64,000 nucleotides of DNA. Origin: Candidatus Sulfopaludibacter sp. SbA3. Its GTDB lineage: Bacteria; Acidobacteriota; Terriglobia; Bryobacterales; Bryobacteraceae. The notes below the pieces were generated by a model. That model worked only from the letters and a program-made list of their open reading frames with translations. It searched no databases and was not told where the DNA came from. The stretch lies in contig CAMDED010000001.1 of the NCBI GenBank assembly GCA_945893365.1, forward strand, positions 1 to 64,000, given 5' to 3'. Shown piece after piece: positions 12,926 through 21,410 of this stretch. Position numbers and translations under genes: made by a program. Numbering within the stretch: the first letter of the stretch is position 1; every line of letters begins with the position of its first letter.

Positions 12926-14288
12926 CGCGTTTCTGCTTTTCCTGCCAGCCCCGGTAGTTGTAGCCGCACAGGACGAGCCGGGTATGAAGCAGGTTCTTGA
13001 GCGCCTCGAGCGGCTGGAGCGCGAGAACCGGGCATTGGCGGACGAGCTGCGTAAGTTGAGATCCGAGATTGCCGGCTTTCAGGCTAAGCCGCCCGCGGAG
13101 ACTCAAGAAGCACAGGGCCATTCACAGCCTGGCCTTTCGGAGCTTGAAGAGAAGATGGACATACAGGAACGCCGCGTTGCCGAGCAGGCCCAGACGAAGG
13201 TGGAAGCGTCTCAACGCTTCCCCATTCGCGTCACCGGCATGGCGCTGTTCAATGCGTTTTTGAATTCGAAGCAAAGCGGCACGACAGTCGAGAACCCGCC
13301 GCTCGCGTCTCTTGCAAGGGGCCCTGCCTTCGGAGGAGCGACGCTTCGCCAGACCGTGGTCGGCATCACCTATCAGGGGCCCGAGGCGCTGTGGGGAGGC
13401 AAGGTACGCGGTTCCGCATTTTTCGACTTCGCCGGAGGAACCACGCAATCCTTGGGTAATTTGCTGCGCCTGCGAACGGCAACTATCGAGATCGATTGGA
13501 AGAACCGCGGCATCACGGCCGGGCAGGAGAAGCCGCTGTTTTCACCACGCGAGCCGAACTCCCTTGCGCAGGTACTCCTGTCGCCGCTCACCGGATCCGG
13601 AAACCTGTGGCTGTGGCAGCCGCAGGTGCGCTTTGAACAGCGCTTTCAGATGGGAGACAGCACGACGTTCCGCGCGCAGACGGCGCTTGCGCAAACCAAT
13701 GAACAATCCGCCAGCGTTCCCGCCCCGTTCGCCTCCTCGCTCGAGCGCGCTCGTCCGGCCTTCCAGGGACGATTCGAACTCTCCCACCGCTTCGATGGAG
13801 ATCGCCGCTTCGAGTTCGCACCCAGCTTTCACACGAGCGCCACGCACGTCGCCGCCACGACGGTTCCTTCCCGTCTCGTTTCGTTCGATTTCTTCGCCAA
13901 TCCATGGAAGCGCCTGGAGGCTACCGGTTTCTTTTTTAGCGGCCGGAACATTGCCCTGTTCGGCACCGGGGGGATCAGGCAGGGCTTCACATTTCTCGCT
14001 CCCGGGCGGGTCATCCCGGTGCAGTCCAAGGGCGGCTGGTCCCAGTTGACATTCCGTGCCCACAGCCGGCTGAGCTTCAACGTCTTCGGGGGCATTCACG
14101 ACGATCGCAACCGGGATCTGACGGCCACGGGGATCGCGCGGAATCAAACCGGCGCGGCGAACTTGTTTTTCCGAATCGCGCCGAATGTCCTGGTCGTCTT
14201 CGAGACGGCACAGACGCGGACAACCTACCTCGGCGTGGGTAATCGCTTGAACAACCACTATGACCTCGCTCTCGCGTATCTTTTCTAG
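12894..14288 (+). CDS. Porin-like outer-membrane protein with N-terminal coiled coil
   Basis: A 464-residue protein. A signal peptide (ending near VVVAAQ) is followed by a leucine-zipper-like coiled coil (LERLERENRALADELRKL, about residues 35-65), then a long series of alternating beta-strands ending in an aromatic residue (LALAYLF), the usual C-terminus of an outer-membrane barrel. This layout matches trimeric porins with a periplasmic coiled-coil segment. The solute is unknown, but the next gene encodes an exported copper protein and the flanking genes form a two-component system. The pore may therefore be part of a regulated metal or anion uptake or efflux response. Confidence 0.7.
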   Translation: MRTKISTTALSAFLLFLPAPVVVAAQDEPGMKQVLERLERLERENRALADELRKLRSEIAGFQAKPPAETQEAQGHSQPGLSELEEKMDIQERRVAEQAQTKVEASQRFPIRVTGMALFNAFLNSKQSGTTVENPPLASLARGPAFGGATLRQTVVGITYQGPEALWGGKVRGSAFFDFAGGTTQSLGNLLRLRTATIEIDWKNRGITAGQEKPLFSPREPNSLAQVLLSPLTGSGNLWLWQPQVRFEQRFQMGDSTTFRAQTALAQTNEQSASVPAPFASSLERARPAFQGRFELSHRFDGDRRFEFAPSFHTSATHVAATTVPSRLVSFDFFANPWKRLEATGFFFSGRNIALFGTGGIRQGFTFLAPGRVIPVQSKGGWSQLTFRAHSRLSFNVFGGIHDDRNRDLTATGIARNQTGAANLFFRIAPNVLVVFETAQTRTTYLGVGNRLNNHYDLALAYLF

Positions 14289-14997
14289 CGCGGTCCCGAT
14301 TGTTGCGATGGCGGCGCTTCTCGCGCCGCGGGCGATGGCCGCGACCGTCGAAGGGAAGATATCGCTAACAGGCTCGCGTCAGGACGCCGCCCGCAAGCAA
14401 AAGAATTTCTCGGGAGTGGTGGTTTGGCTCGAAGGCCAATTCGCCGCACCCCTGCCGGCCGCTTCGCAGACTGTACAGATGGTCCAGAAGGCGAAGACGT
14501 TCACTCCTCACGTGATGGCCATCCCCGCCGGCAGCACGGTGGATTTTCCTAATTTCGACCCGATCTTTCACAATGCCTTCTCGAATTTCGCCGGGCAGCC
14601 TTTCGATACCGGTCTCTACCCGCCGGGCGGGAGCCACAAGATTCGCTTCAGGCGCGAAGGAGTCGTTCGCGTCTTCTGCAACATTCACCCGGCTATGTCC
14701 GCCGTCATCGTGGTGCTGAAGAGTCCGTACTTCACCACCACCAACGCCGCCGGCGAGTTCAGGATCGGCGGCGTGCCACCGGGTGAATACGTGGTTCGCG
14801 CCTTCCACGAGCGCGCCACGCCCGAGACACTCAAGGCGCTCGAAAGAAAGGTCGTCGTGCAGGACGGGCCTCTGACCCTTCCTGAAATTTCAATCTCCGA
14901 GAGCGGCTACATTGAAGCGGTCCACATGAACAAGCACGGTTTAGAGTATCCTCCCGTAGCCGAGGACCAGGCCCAGTATTCCGGAGCGCGAAGGTGA
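14260..14997 (+). CDS. Exported cupredoxin with carboxypeptidase-regulatory domain
   Basis: A 245-residue protein with a signal peptide (cleavage near PRAMAA). The plastocyanin/azurin-like domain shows type-1 copper ligands: His104 in IFHNAF, and Cys140, His143 and Met146 in CNIHPAM. A following beta-sandwich of the carboxypeptidase-regulatory type (FRIGGVPPGEYVVRAFH) lies at about 160-205. It overlaps the porin gene by 29 nt and the kinase gene by 4 nt. Likely roles are periplasmic copper binding, electron transfer, or sensing copper or redox state for the adjacent kinase. Confidence 0.82.
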   Translation: MTSLSRIFSSAVPIVAMAALLAPRAMAATVEGKISLTGSRQDAARKQKNFSGVVVWLEGQFAAPLPAASQTVQMVQKAKTFTPHVMAIPAGSTVDFPNFDPIFHNAFSNFAGQPFDTGLYPPGGSHKIRFRREGVVRVFCNIHPAMSAVIVVLKSPYFTTTNAAGEFRIGGVPPGEYVVRAFHERATPETLKALERKVVVQDGPLTLPEISISESGYIEAVHMNKHGLEYPPVAEDQAQYSGARR

Positions 14998-16718
14998 ACT
15001 CCCGCCGGCTCCCCCGTCTCTCGCTGCTCCACAAGATTCTGCTCTCGACATCCGTGTCGTTGACGGCTCTGTTCGCGCTGACGGGGCTAATCGTTCAGAA
15101 CAGCGTTGTGAGAACGACCAACATCAGCCTCAACGAGGAAGTGATGGCCAGCTTCCAGGCCTACGATTCGCTCTGGCGCTCGCGGGCGGAGCTGCTGAAA
15201 TCCGTCAGTCTGATTCTCAGCAGCATGTCGGACGTTCGCGCGGCCTTCAGCACGGGCGATCAGGCCACGATACGAGACACGGCGGGCGAGCTGTGGGCGA
15301 AGGTGTCCGACGAGAACGCCGTATTCCTGGTGACGGATCCCCGCGGTGAGGTCATCGCGTCACTGGGGGGCCTGCCGTTAGCGACGCTTCGCGAGAGCGT
15401 GCCGGTCGTAGCGTCGGCCGCGCGTCAGTTCCCGAGCCAGGTATCCGGTTTTCTCGTGCAACAGGGACAGTTGTACGAGATCGTGCTCACGCCCGTATAC
15501 GTGCAGTCTCCGGGCGGCCCGGCTCTGATCAATGTGCTGATGGCTGGATATAAGGTGGACCGGGGTGTAGCGGAGCGGCTAAGGGAATCGACCGGCGGCA
15601 GTGAGTTTCTCTTTCTGTCGGGCGGCAAGGTTATGGCGGCCAGTCTTTCCGATACCGCCGCCGCCGATGTGGCGCGGCGGTTGGAGAATAATACCATGCG
15701 CGAGTACACTCCCCTGCGCACGCCGCTGATCGGGATTCATGGCGAGCCGCTCGGCGAATTATGGATTCTGCGGTCTTTCGATGGCGTCAAACAGCGGCTG
15801 GCCGCGTTGCGGCGCGAGATGCTCGTGGCTGGGTTCTTCGCGATGTGCGCGGGGCTTGCGTTGACGACATTTCTCGCGCGGAGAATCATCGGACCGGTGA
15901 AGGAGCTCGACCGGGCCGCGGAGGAAGTGGGCCGGCAGAATTACGATTTTCGGGTCCGTGTTTCAAGCGACGACGAGCTGGGACGGCTCGGCGCGACGTT
16001 CAACGCCATGTGCGCCTCGATCCGCAGCGCGCGCGACGAGTTGATCCGGCGGGAGCGTATTTCGACCATCGGACGGCTTTCGAGTTCGATTGTGCACGAT
16101 CTTCGCAATCCCCTTGCCGCCATCTATGGAGGCGCGGAAATGATGGTGGACAGCGATTTGACTCAACCGCAGGTGAAGCGTCTTGCGGGCAACATCTATC
16201 GCGCGTCGCGGCGTATTCAGGAGCTCCTGCAGGATCTGGTGGACGTGTCGCGCGGCAAAACGGCGGGAGCGGAGATGTGCCGGATTCGCGAAGTGATTGC
16301 CGCGGCGGTCGAAGCGGTTTCTCACGCCGCCGGCGCACAGGAAGTGCGGATCATTCACGATGCGCCGCCCGAGGATATCGAGTTGCCGATGGAGCGCGCG
16401 CGGGTGGAAAGGGTGCTGGTGAATCTGCTGGGAAACGCGCTCGAAGCCATGCCGGGCGGAGGGACCATTCGGGTTTCCGCGCGTCTCGACGGCGTCTCGG
16501 CGCGCATCGACGTCGCCGACGATGGTCCCGGTATTTCTCCGGAGATTCGCGAGCGTCTCTTCCAACCTTTCGTCACTCATGGGAAAAAGAGCGGCCTCGG
16601 TCTCGCTCTCTCACGTCAGACCGTGATCGATCACGGCGGCGAGATCTGGGTCGAGTCGGAACCCGGAAAGGGCGCGCGTTTCTCCATCCGCCTGCCTGCC
16701 GCCGTTACCGCGGATTAA
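14994..16718 (+). CDS. Membrane sensor histidine kinase
   Basis: A 574-residue kinase starting at a GTG that overlaps the previous stop (GTGA). It has an N-terminal membrane segment (about 13-35), a periplasmic cache-like sensor of roughly 220 residues, a second membrane segment near 275-295 and a HAMP linker. The HisKA domain carries the phospho-accepting His368 in SIVHDLRNP. The HATPase domain has an N box (NLLGNALEAMP), G1 box (DDGPGI) and G2 box (GLGLAL). It most likely phosphorylates the regulators at 11846 and 12530. The stimulus is unknown; the copper-protein neighbour makes metal or redox state a reasonable guess. Confidence 0.92.
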   Translation: MNSRRLPRLSLLHKILLSTSVSLTALFALTGLIVQNSVVRTTNISLNEEVMASFQAYDSLWRSRAELLKSVSLILSSMSDVRAAFSTGDQATIRDTAGELWAKVSDENAVFLVTDPRGEVIASLGGLPLATLRESVPVVASAARQFPSQVSGFLVQQGQLYEIVLTPVYVQSPGGPALINVLMAGYKVDRGVAERLRESTGGSEFLFLSGGKVMAASLSDTAAADVARRLENNTMREYTPLRTPLIGIHGEPLGELWILRSFDGVKQRLAALRREMLVAGFFAMCAGLALTTFLARRIIGPVKELDRAAEEVGRQNYDFRVRVSSDDELGRLGATFNAMCASIRSARDELIRRERISTIGRLSSSIVHDLRNPLAAIYGGAEMMVDSDLTQPQVKRLAGNIYRASRRIQELLQDLVDVSRGKTAGAEMCRIREVIAAAVEAVSHAAGAQEVRIIHDAPPEDIELPMERARVERVLVNLLGNALEAMPGGGTIRVSARLDGVSARIDVADDGPGISPEIRERLFQPFVTHGKKSGLGLALSRQTVIDHGGEIWVESEPGKGARFSIRLPAAVTAD

Positions 16719-17613
16719 GCGCGGCGATTCCGTCGAGTTCGCCGTCCGTCCACGCTGCAAGTTCGATATTCCGGTCGAGCGTCCAACGCTCGGTGTGTTC
16801 GAGCGAGCCGCCAGGCTCAAGCGTCGTCATGGGACCGAGAGTCTCAAGCTCCAACGTGTCCGCATTCGTGAACATCTCGAAGGAACAGCCCATGTCCGGG
16901 TACTTCCGCGCAACATCGGCTTCCGAGCGCTTCACGAACAGGTCGGATCCCAGCAGGTACGCGCCCCAGGTGCGCGGATGGAACGTTCCTATTTTCTGCG
17001 TATCGGCGTTCGACGGGTCCTGCCGAAGGGTGAAGTACTTCCGGGTGAATTTCCACCTCTCGTCCGCGAGATTGGTGAAAGCCCACATCACCAGCGGATT
17101 CGTGGGCGCGAGCATTTCCGGATGGGTCCCGCGCGGTGGAAAGGCGCCGATTCCGGTACCGCCCGGAGCCATCATGGTGAGCGCCCACGCCGCCAGCTCC
17201 ACCGGCCACGGCGTCGCGTTCCTCAGGCGATGCACAATCTCGACGCCCGTCCCGTGCGGCGCCATCTTCACTTCGATCCGCTTCTCGATTCCCGAATAGG
17301 GCTCGATCGGCTGCCTGGCCCGCAAGGAATCGCCTGTAATTTCGATATCTACCTGATGGTTATCCGGCGCATACGTCCGAGGCATGTGCTCGGGAGCGAT
17401 CCAGATCCGGTGCCCGCCGCGAATCACCCAATGCGTCTCTCCGGACTGGCCCAGGGTTTCCGGGACTTCCTTGAACATGTTTTGGCCGCCCGGGAAACCG
17501 TAACGCATGATGCGCGGCCCGATGTCGCTCGTGATGACGAGCTCCACCTCGCCGTTCGAAATCCGATAGCTGTTTGCCCAGCCCTTGTAGTTCGTTTTCT
17601 CTATCGCGATCAT
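16705..17613 (-). CDS. DUF4380-like protein with mutarotase fold
   Basis: A 302-residue protein, mostly beta-strands, resembling DUF4380 and the galactose-mutarotase/aldose-1-epimerase superfamily (DIGPRIMRYGFPGG early, GGHRIWIAPEH, later HRLRNATPWPVELAAWAL). No signal peptide is seen, so it is probably cytoplasmic and may bind or isomerise a sugar. It converges on the histidine kinase gene, overlapping its end by 14 nt. Its ATG overlaps the TGA of a duplicated methyltransferase tail. A second, decayed copy of its first codons lies at about 18067-18130. Confidence 0.65.
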   Translation of the reverse strand: MIAIEKTNYKGWANSYRISNGEVELVITSDIGPRIMRYGFPGGQNMFKEVPETLGQSGETHWVIRGGHRIWIAPEHMPRTYAPDNHQVDIEITGDSLRARQPIEPYSGIEKRIEVKMAPHGTGVEIVHRLRNATPWPVELAAWALTMMAPGGTGIGAFPPRGTHPEMLAPTNPLVMWAFTNLADERWKFTRKYFTLRQDPSNADTQKIGTFHPRTWGAYLLGSDLFVKRSEADVARKYPDMGCSFEMFTNADTLELETLGPMTTLEPGGSLEHTERWTLDRNIELAAWTDGELDGIAALNPR

Positions 17614-17700
17614 GATTTCCGCGCCGGCACGGCATCCGCCGGCGCTCCGGTGCGCCTGGCTTGTACTTCAACGAAACGCGCTTCGTCGAGCGGCGCCGGA
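17549..17700. repeat. Direct repeat copy A (DUF4380 start plus methyltransferase tail)
   Basis: This stretch holds the first codons of the DUF4380-like gene joined to a copy of the last codons of the O-methyltransferase at 18127 (FVEVQARRTGAPADAVPARKS compared with FVEVQGRRTGAPVDAVLARKS). It matches 18067-18219 at roughly 80% by eye. Copy A keeps the intact DUF4380 start; its methyltransferase tail is a relic. The right border is approximate. Confidence 0.85.
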
Positions 17701-17813
17701 TGCTCTGGCTTGATCGGAATAACGTGACTTCCGTGCTGTCGGTCTCCGACCCAGCCTGCCTTCCGGAAAGCCCTCACGGCCCGCTCTCGCGAGACGGCCG
17801 GCAGAGACGCCGT
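17701..17813 (-). pseudogene. hicA toxin remnant
   Basis: Reading from just after the hicB stop, the frame encodes LPAVSRERAVRAFRKAGW and then HGSHVIPIKPEHPAPL. This matches the HicA mRNA-interferase fold, including its G-S-H catalytic histidine segment. No start codon is present, and the C-terminus runs straight into the duplicated methyltransferase tail instead of a HicA end. It is therefore a truncated, fused relic. HicA toxins cleave mRNA and are neutralised by HicB, whose broken gene lies immediately upstream. Confidence 0.75.
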
Positions 17814-18021
17814 TTAGACAGGAACCTCGATTTCACGGACTTCAACGGTCACCGGCATCCCTTGAGCCGAACGTGTCGCCAGGCAACCGGCAATTGCTTT
17901 GAGGGATATTGGCGAGAGCCTCGGCCTCCGTCCGTTCCTGGGAGATGCAGCCGGGAATCGCCGGGCACTCGGCTACGCGCGTGCCGGTCTCATCCGGCTC
18001 CAGCGTCACGAGAAGTTTCAT
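17814..18021 (-). pseudogene. hicB antitoxin pseudogene
   Basis: ATG at 18021 begins MKLLVTLEPDETGT. In a shifted frame follows VAECPAIPGCISQERTEAEA, and after another shift AIAGCLATRSAQGMPVTVEV to a TAA at 17814-17816. Joined, these give a complete, normal-length HicB antitoxin with its partial RNase-H-like fold. At least two frameshifts inactivate it. HicB normally binds and blocks HicA and represses the operon. It lies next to the hicA remnant, between two direct repeats made of neighbouring gene ends. Confidence 0.8.
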
Positions 18022-18066
18022 ACTTGAACCTTATCGGGTTATTGCAATTGCGCCAACACGAGCGTC

Positions 18067-18219
18067 TCGCCGTTCGAAATGCGTAGCTGTTTGCCCAACA
18101 CCTGTAGTTCGTTTTCTCTGTCGCAATCATGATTTTCTCGCCAGCACCGCATCGACCGGCGCTCCTGTGCGCCTACCTTGCACTTCAACGAAACCCGCCT
18201 CCTCGAGCAGCGTCCGGTA
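18067..18219. repeat. Direct repeat copy B (decayed DUF4380 start plus intact methyltransferase tail)
   Basis: This is the partner of 17549-17700. It contains the real end of the O-methyltransferase gene at 18127 and, overlapping its TGA by the same ATGA arrangement, a decayed DUF4380 start (MIATEKTNYRCWANSY, then a frameshift). The pair shows that the two genes were originally adjacent and overlapping, and that the hicBA block now separates duplicated ends. Confidence 0.85.
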
Positions 18220-19134
18220 CTCCCCGAGCGTCCGCTCGCGGCCCTCGGTGCAGATCAGCATATTCAACGACTGCATGTGCGCCGTCACCGGCCCGCTCTT
18301 GTCCTCTTCGAGCAGTTTTTCCGCGATGAGCAATCCGCCGCCCGCCGGCAGAGCCTCATAAATCCGCTTGAGCAGCCTGCGGATTTTCGGCTCGGACCAA
18401 TCGTGGAGGATTCGTCCGACGGCGTAAAGATCGGCCTTGGGCAGATCGTCCGTGAAGAAATCGCCCGCGACGAGATCAACCCGGTCGACCAGCCCGGCGG
18501 CCGTGATATGCTCCCGGGCGATTTCCACCACGGGTCCCAGATCGAATACCGCGGCCCGCAGATGCGGATGGAGTCGGCAAGCGGCGGCGGCCAGGTGTCC
18601 GGTGGCGCCGCCAAGATCCGCCAGCATGCGGAAGCCGCTCAGGTCGAAGGCCTCGACGACCCTCGGCGAGCTGATCATTCCAAAGCCATGCATACCCTGG
18701 ATGAAGGTCCGCAGCGCATCGGGCGTCTTGAAAAAATGATCGAAGATCTGGCCGTCCATGTTGAAGGTCTGCGGCCAGCGGTGCGTACCTTCGCGGATGG
18801 CGTCGTCGAGGTTCCCCCACATGCGGAACAGCACTTCATTTGAATAGAGTATGTAGCCGGCCATCGTGAGCGGGCTGGAGCGGCGGATATACACATCGGC
18901 TACGGGTTCGTTTTCGTAGGTTTCGCCGTTCCTGCGGAGCAGACCGAGACCGGCGCAGGCGTCGAGTAGCCGGGTCAGTGCCCCTTCGTCCGCCTTAACC
19001 TTTGCCGCGAGCGTGGCGGCATCGGCGGGCGCCTCCGAGAGGAAATCGAAAACGCCCAAAGAAGTGGCGGTGAACATCGCTTTCGATCTTCGGAAAGCGT
19101 CCAATAAATCGAGTACGGGAGCGGGATTCGTCAT
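18127..19134 (-). CDS. SAM-dependent O-methyltransferase (acetylserotonin/hydroxyneurosporene type)
   Basis: A 335-residue class I methyltransferase of the plant-COMT/ASMT-like family. An N-terminal winged-helix dimerisation domain (about 1-100) precedes a Rossmann domain with the SAM motif MLADLGGATGHLAAAA. A later VGRILHDWSE block carries the His-Asp pair used as catalytic base in this family. It likely methylates a small phenolic or ketide hydroxyl. The start overlaps the thiL stop by 4 nt, so the genes are coupled. Its tail is duplicated at 17610-17700. Confidence 0.85.
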   Translation of the reverse strand: MTNPAPVLDLLDAFRRSKAMFTATSLGVFDFLSEAPADAATLAAKVKADEGALTRLLDACAGLGLLRRNGETYENEPVADVYIRRSSPLTMAGYILYSNEVLFRMWGNLDDAIREGTHRWPQTFNMDGQIFDHFFKTPDALRTFIQGMHGFGMISSPRVVEAFDLSGFRMLADLGGATGHLAAAACRLHPHLRAAVFDLGPVVEIAREHITAAGLVDRVDLVAGDFFTDDLPKADLYAVGRILHDWSEPKIRRLLKRIYEALPAGGGLLIAEKLLEEDKSGPVTAHMQSLNMLICTEGRERTLGEYRTLLEEAGFVEVQGRRTGAPVDAVLARKS

Positions 19135-20045
19135 GGTTTCCTAAAGTGATCGTAACCCAGTGCCGGAAGGGGCAAGCCAAAAATCCGCACTACCCCGGGC
19201 GTGCCTTTCTCGATCGCGCCAATCCGCGTCAGAGGGACGCCGCCGATTTCCGCGGGCACGGGGGTATTGCGCGGAACGGTGAACAACAGTTCGTAGTCCT
19301 CGCCACCATGCAGGTAGTGACGCGGCTTGGCCATTCTGGAATGCGGGGGCGCATCATCCAGATTCGCGCTGACGCCGGAAGCGAGGCATAGCCGGTGCAG
19401 GTCGAGCGAGAGCCCGTCGCTCAGGTCCATTGCGGCAGTGGCCTTGAGCTGTTCGCGCGCAAAACGCCCAGCCTCGATCCGCGGCTCGGGGCGCAAGTGT
19501 TTCTTCCATGGCTTCCCGCGCCGTGTTTCGAATCCGAGCGACGCTTCACCGAGGAGCCCCGACACGTAAATGGCGTCTCCCGGCCTTGCTCCGCTGCGCA
19601 ATAGCGCCCCGCCGGGCGGGACGGCGCCGCAGACCACTATATCGCACGTGAGCCGCTCTGAACGGGCCAAGTCTCCGCCGGCAAGCGCTGTACCGGTTCG
19701 GTTGGCGAGATCGAGCAAACCGTCATGGAAGCCCTCCACCCACCCGTCGTCCGCCCACTCCGGAAGCGCGAGAGAAAGCAGACAGAAGCGCGGCGAGCCC
19801 CCCATGGCGGCGATGTCGCTCAGTCCGCGCGCAAGGGTCTTGTGACCGATGTCCGCCGGAGCATGGGTCTGGCGCAGGAAGTGGACATTCTCGATGAGCA
19901 TGTCGGTCGTGAACAGGAGGTCCTCCCGCGCGCCGGGGGAGCGTACGATTGCGCAGTCGTCACCGATGCCGAGAACGACGCCGGACGCTTTGGGGATACT
20001 GATCCGCCGCCGAAGTTTGTCGAGCACTTCCCGTTCGCCGCGCAT
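19131..20045 (-). CDS. thiL: Thiamine-monophosphate kinase
   Basis: A 304-residue protein of the AIRS/PurM fold. It shows the N-terminal GIGDDCAIV motif, FTTDMLIENVHF, LARGLSDIAAMGG, DLSDGLSLDL and HGGEDYELLF, all diagnostic of ThiL. It phosphorylates thiamine monophosphate to the active cofactor with ATP and Mg2+. It is transcribed away from the tRNA-Glu gene, whose promoter lies in or next to its start region, and overlaps the following methyltransferase gene. Confidence 0.95.
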   Translation of the reverse strand: MRGEREVLDKLRRRISIPKASGVVLGIGDDCAIVRSPGAREDLLFTTDMLIENVHFLRQTHAPADIGHKTLARGLSDIAAMGGSPRFCLLSLALPEWADDGWVEGFHDGLLDLANRTGTALAGGDLARSERLTCDIVVCGAVPPGGALLRSGARPGDAIYVSGLLGEASLGFETRRGKPWKKHLRPEPRIEAGRFAREQLKATAAMDLSDGLSLDLHRLCLASGVSANLDDAPPHSRMAKPRHYLHGGEDYELLFTVPRNTPVPAEIGGVPLTRIGAIEKGTPGVVRIFGLPLPALGYDHFRKP

Positions 20046-20050
20046 CTCTG

Positions 20051-20056
20051 TATAAT
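20051..20056 (+). promoter_or_regulatory. -10 box of the tRNA-Glu promoter
   Basis: A consensus TATAAT lies 13 nt before the first base of the tRNA, a suitable distance for initiation a few bases upstream. No good -35 hexamer is seen 16-18 nt further upstream. It falls just outside the thiL start on the other strand. Confidence 0.5.
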
Positions 20057-20069
20057 AAGGGGAATCCGC

Positions 20070-20144
20070 GGCGCTATCGTCTAACGGTTAGGACAGAGCC
20101 CTCTCAAGGCTTAAATACGGGTTCGATTCCCGTTAGCGCTACCA
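20070..20144 (+). tRNA. tRNA-Glu (anticodon CTC)
   Basis: A 75-nt cloverleaf with acceptor stem GGCGCTA paired to TAGCGCT (one G-T pair), D-arm around CTAACGGTTAGG, anticodon loop CTCTCAA giving anticodon CTC, T-arm CGGGTTCGATTCCCG, and an encoded CCA. The integrase gene begins on the other side only 72 nt away and reads toward it. The 3' part of this tRNA is therefore the likely integration site. Confidence 0.95.
20120..20144. other. Candidate attL in the 3' end of tRNA-Glu
   Basis: Tyrosine integrases next to tRNA genes usually recombine within the T-arm and acceptor end, restoring the tRNA with the element's own copy. The T-arm to CCA segment here is the expected core. A second copy, expected at the far element end, is not found in this window, so the core limits are inferred. 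Confidence 0.5.
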
Positions 20145-20216
20145 ATTCTTCAATTACTTACAGGCAGCGAGTGACCAAAAGTGACCACGCGCTAAAGACT
20201 GAAGTTGCTACGCGCT

Positions 20217-21410
20217 TCAGTGGGCCCTCTCCTCTTTGCCCTCCTCACTCCGTTTCTGAAACTCCTCCCACGCCTTCGCCGCGCGATCATCGTGACCTGG
20301 CAGAGCATGCGCATAGACAGTTGCCGTCACTTGCGGGTTCGTGTGCCCGAGGCGCTTACTCACATCGGGCAGCGGCACTCCGGCTGCCAGCAGGTGCGAG
20401 CCGTGGCTATGCCGTAGCGTGTGCAGGCTGGCACCCTTAGGCAGCTTGAGTCTGCGGCAGAGCAGCGAAACGGCGGCAGACACGGAATCGGGCTTGAGCG
20501 GCGAACCATCGGGGTTGCAGAAAACCAGTTCGCCTTGATAGGTGTCTCCGAAGTGCTTCCTGTATGGTATCTGCGATGCCCGCTGCGATTCTAAGGCACG
20601 GATCGCCGATGCCGGCAACGATATGGTCCTTTCGTTTCCTGCCTTGCATTCCTTGAAGAACAATCCCTGCCTGGTTTGCGAGAGAGACCGTCCTATAAAG
20701 ATCGTCTTGCCGTCGAAATCGGGCCATCGTAGCGCCAGCAGTTCACCGCGGCGGGCCCCAGTTGCGGCGTCCAGTTCAAGGAAGGCCGCAAGTCCCCACG
20801 TGGAATTTGCGCTTCCAAAAAGCACCTCCTGCTGGCTCGGCATCAGCACGGGCTTTGGCTTCTTGCGGACCTTAGGAGGCTTGCTCGCGCGAACGGGGTT
20901 GGTCTCAGCGATCTGCCATTCGATGGCGCGCTCGTATGCGCTCGAAATCATACTGGCGATATTGCGGACGCTCTTGGCGCTTAGCGGGCGCGCGGCCTTC
21001 GTCTTTCGGTGATGGCCTCCGCCTGACAGAAGCCGGTTCCATTCCCGACTCAAGTGCAATGGCTTGATTTCGTGATATGGGAGCGCCAATAGAGCGCTGT
21101 CCAAGTACGATACTTGCTCGCGGTACCTCTCCAGCGTCTTGGGAGCAAGGTTCTTAGCGCCGTGTTCGCTGAGGAATTCTTCGAGTAGTCCTGCGAGCGT
21201 TTTCGGTAGCGCCTCAGGACCTTCCTGCTTCAGCTCGTGCTCGCGCAGGACCTCGATGCGTCTTGCGGCTTCGGCTTCCAAAGCCTCTTTCTTGGAAGCG
21301 AAGCCACTCTTTCTGATCGGGTCTCTGCGGTGGCGCGTCGAGCCAGGGCCATCGAACTTGTACATCCACACTATTGCGCCGGATCTCAGTTTGCGCTTGT
21401 GGACGGGCAT
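20217..21410 (-). CDS. Tyrosine recombinase/integrase
   Basis: A 397-residue phage-type integrase. It has an N-terminal arm-binding region (about 1-70), a SAM-like core-binding domain (about 75-175), and a catalytic domain with the first Arg in TGARRGELLAL, His330-x2-Arg333 in HTLRHSHGS, His356 in RLGHTN and nucleophile Tyr366 in ATVYAHAL. All catalytic residues are present, so it is probably active. It points toward the tRNA-Glu gene 72 nt away and would catalyse insertion and, with an excision factor, removal of the element. Its start lies inside the upstream HTH gene (25-nt overlap). Confidence 0.93.
   Translation of the reverse strand: MPVHKRKLRSGAIVWMYKFDGPGSTRHRRDPIRKSGFASKKEALEAEAARRIEVLREHELKQEGPEALPKTLAGLLEEFLSEHGAKNLAPKTLERYREQVSYLDSALLALPYHEIKPLHLSREWNRLLSGGGHHRKTKAARPLSAKSVRNIASMISSAYERAIEWQIAETNPVRASKPPKVRKKPKPVLMPSQQEVLFGSANSTWGLAAFLELDAATGARRGELLALRWPDFDGKTIFIGRSLSQTRQGLFFKECKAGNERTISLPASAIRALESQRASQIPYRKHFGDTYQGELVFCNPDGSPLKPDSVSAAVSLLCRRLKLPKGASLHTLRHSHGSHLLAAGVPLPDVSKRLGHTNPQVTATVYAHALPGHDDRAAKAWEEFQKRSEEGKEERAH

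Noticed and set aside
15761-17299. 512-codon plus-strand open frame
   Set aside because: It runs out of frame through the kinase and antisense to the mutarotase-like gene. The translation is Arg/Ser/Gly-rich low complexity with no motif.
17661-18086. 141-codon plus-strand gene between the mutarotase-like and methyltransferase genes
   Set aside because: The minus strand of the same stretch reads clearly as decayed hicB and hicA plus duplicated gene ends, which explains the sequence better.
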